This document shows, in pieces, positions 62,556 through 64,000 of a stretch of DNA of 64,000 nucleotides (position 1 is its first letter; every line of letters starts with the position of its first letter). Origin of the DNA: Chryseobacterium sp. JV274 (GTDB lineage: Bacteria; Bacteroidota; Bacteroidia; Flavobacteriales; Weeksellaceae); contig NZ_LR824569.1 of the NCBI RefSeq assembly GCF_903969135.1, positions 4,361,001-4,425,000 on the forward strand. Direction: 5' to 3'. Below the pieces are notes generated by a model. That model worked only from the letters and a program-made list of their open reading frames with translations, had not been told where the DNA came from and ran no database searches. Position numbers and translations under genes: made by a program.

Positions 62556-64000
62556 TTATGACATTTTTTGTCTAGGCAATCCAATTTCATGTTCCTGGGG
62601 ATAAGGTTTCCGCCAAGTCATACTGATATCTTCATACAGATTACGCTGAGCTTCCAATGATTTTTCTTCATCCATTGAATATCTTGGATCAGGAATAAAA
62701 GGCATTTTGGCCATTTTATGAATGGTGATAGTAGGGAAATGGAAATCTACTTCTACTGTTCCCAATAGAAGATAGCACCCACCGCCCTGAAAAGGATATT
62801 CTTCAAGGCAGGTGGGAAAATGAGCGGTATCAAAATATTCTCCTTCAGCATCAATCCAGGTACCGAAATACATCGTTCCCTTCTTGGTAGGTACATGCTT
62901 TCTTGAAATCAGATAGGCCAGCATTTTGACCTGACATTTATGAAACCTCAATAAATCTTTTACCAAAATTGAACCTCTGTACCGGGTTTGTAATAGGTCG
63001 AACGGACTGAAAGAAACGGGAAAGCCTAATATCTCTATTTCATCAAAAGCATCTTCAAACTTGTTTCTTTCTATAGAAGGTAATTTATAATCCTTATGAG
63101 GCTCTTCCAATAAAGTTAATTGCGTGAAGGGAACTTTATTATTTCCCAAAAGAAATCTTGATTCGATCAGCAGTTCATGCTTCTGTTTTCCGGTAAAGCG
63201 GAATGCTCCGATAAAGATTAGAATCTGCAATGTCTCGATGCCGATAGGAATCCTTTTTACAAAGTTTTCAAGAGAGGTGTATTCTCCATTCTGAGTTCTT
63301 TCTTCAGGGATCAGCTGTGCTAACCTAGTTTCCAGCTTTTCAATATGCATCAATCCTAAATAAACATCAGTGTCATAAACCGTTGTCTGATACCCGCTTA
63401 AATTAACGCAAGGATTCTGAATAGTACCACCTGACATCCGAGCTTCATGAATGTAGACTTCAGTTCTGTAGAATCCTCCGCCGTTATTGATAGCAGAAAC
63501 CATAAATTCAATAGGGTAGTATACTTTTAAGTATAAGCTCTGATAGCTTTCTACGGCATAAGAAGCGGAGTGTGCTTTACAGAACGAGTATCCTGCAAAA
63601 GATTCGATCTGCCGGTATACTTCCATGGATAATTGTTCAGGATGTCCCAGCTTTTTACAAGATTCAAAAAAGTTATCCTTTACTTTCTGTAAAGCGGATA
63701 AAGACCGGCCTTTACCACTCATGGCTCTTCTTAATACATCCCCATCAGGAGCAGATAACCCTCCGAAATGAAGGGCAATTTTAATGACATCTTCCTGGTA
63801 TACCATTATACCGTAGGTTTCCCCGAGCTCTTTTTCGAAAACCTCATGGAAGTATTCAAATTTTGTGGGATTATTATGCCTGAAAATATATTCCCGCATC
63901 ATCCCGCTTTGGGCTACGCCGGGTCTAATAATGGAAGAGGCTGCAACCAGCACTTTGTAATTGTCACATTTCAGCCTGCGGAGTAATCCCCGCATGGCTG
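62556..64000 (-). CDS. DNA polymerase III alpha-subunit family protein (5' end beyond window)
   Basis: C-terminal half of a DnaE-family polymerase; at least 480 codons are visible and the frame runs off the right edge. Seen are the fingers region (MVYQEDVIKIALHFGG, LRRAMSGKGR) and FAGYSFCKAHSASYAVESYQ followed by SLYLKVYYP. A helix-hairpin-helix-like part (RIPIGIETLQILIFIGAFRF) and a final OB-fold-like domain follow. Total size and details (short C-terminus) suggest the second, DnaE2/ImuC-like polymerase often found in a mutasome cassette rather than the replicative DnaE. The catalytic aspartates lie outside the window. Confidence 0.88.
   Translation of the reverse strand, partial: AMRGLLRRLKCDNYKVLVAASSIIRPGVAQSGMMREYIFRHNNPTKFEYFHEVFEKELGETYGIMVYQEDVIKIALHFGGLSAPDGDVLRRAMSGKGRSLSALQKVKDNFFESCKKLGHPEQLSMEVYRQIESFAGYSFCKAHSASYAVESYQSLYLKVYYPIEFMVSAINNGGGFYRTEVYIHEARMSGGTIQNPCVNLSGYQTTVYDTDVYLGLMHIEKLETRLAQLIPEERTQNGEYTSLENFVKRIPIGIETLQILIFIGAFRFTGKQKHELLIESRFLLGNNKVPFTQLTLLEEPHKDYKLPSIERNKFEDAFDEIEILGFPVSFSPFDLLQTRYRGSILVKDLLRFHKCQVKMLAYLISRKHVPTKKGTMYFGTWIDAEGEYFDTAHFPTCLEEYPFQGGGCYLLLGTVEVDFHFPTITIHKMAKMPFIPDPRYSMDEEKSLEAQRNLYEDISMTWRKPYPQEHEIGLPRQKMS

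Noticed and set aside
62561..62573. GACATTTTTTGTC, similar to the hmp palindrome
   Set aside because: It lies inside the 3' end of the polymerase gene, with a different spacer and no flanking AAA/TTT symmetry, and no promoter follows; probably chance.
1..64000. CRISPR arrays, tRNA or rRNA genes, intact insertion sequences
   Set aside because: No regularly spaced repeats, cloverleaf-like sequences, rRNA stretches or transposase genes were recognised by eye.

Overview
The window looks like the chromosome of a flavobacterium, probably Chryseobacterium or a close Weeksellaceae relative. This is inferred from the AT-rich sequence, the absence of clear Shine-Dalgarno sites, TAnnTTTG-type -7 promoter elements, and families typical of Bacteroidetes (fused CcoNO oxidase, LytS/LytTR pairs, many AraC regulators, GT4/GH130 pairs). 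No rRNA, tRNA, CRISPR array or intact transposase was recognised.

Left part (1-13.7 kb): ordinary chromosomal genes. These are lgt, a VIT1/CCC1 metal transporter, an S41 peptidase and an O-acyltransferase, then a tightly overlapping cupin operon of unknown function, a CsbD-like stress protein and the ChaA antiporter. A small basic protein, a GH130 enzyme and a GT4 fusion form a sugar operon. A small unknown protein family occurs twice, at 5.1 kb and 13.4 kb, in opposite orientation.

Accessory part (about 13.7-35 kb): a patchwork with signs of transfer and decay. It holds remnants of a serine recombinase and of an AraC gene, a LytS/LytTR-outer membrane protein-LpxL-like acyltransferase module, and a multiply frameshifted FAD monooxygenase. 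Redox and SDR genes alternate with AraC, HxlR and Crp regulators. A five-gene EmrAB/TolC-type efflux operon has a divergent AraC regulator. A truncated signal-peptide stub at 29.1 kb probably marks an old junction.

Respiration and nitric oxide part (35.5-62.2 kb): an ECF sigma factor with a DoxX-like protein, then a truncated haemoglobin, a cupin, an Rrf2 regulator and flavohaemoglobin Hmp. The haemoglobin and hmp genes share an identical 18-bp palindrome, probably an operator. Next come ccoG and a fused ccoNO, and, divergently, AraC and Crp regulators and a four-gene variant haem-copper oxidase operon (CcoN-like, dihaem CcoO/P-like, two small membrane proteins). After DUF488, ClC and an antiporter fragment comes a denitrification cluster: Rrf2, nirK, SUMF1-like lipoprotein, SCO1, cytochrome c, ric, quinol NO reductase, hemerythrin, an unknown membrane protein, Rrf2, a porin and a cytochrome c'-like protein. 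nirK, the SUMF1-like gene and SCO1 are each interrupted, while the NO-consuming and repair genes are intact. As read, the strain would remove NO but not make it from nitrite, unless the interruptions are sequencing errors.

The window ends inside a DNA polymerase III alpha-family gene whose 5' end lies beyond base 64000.
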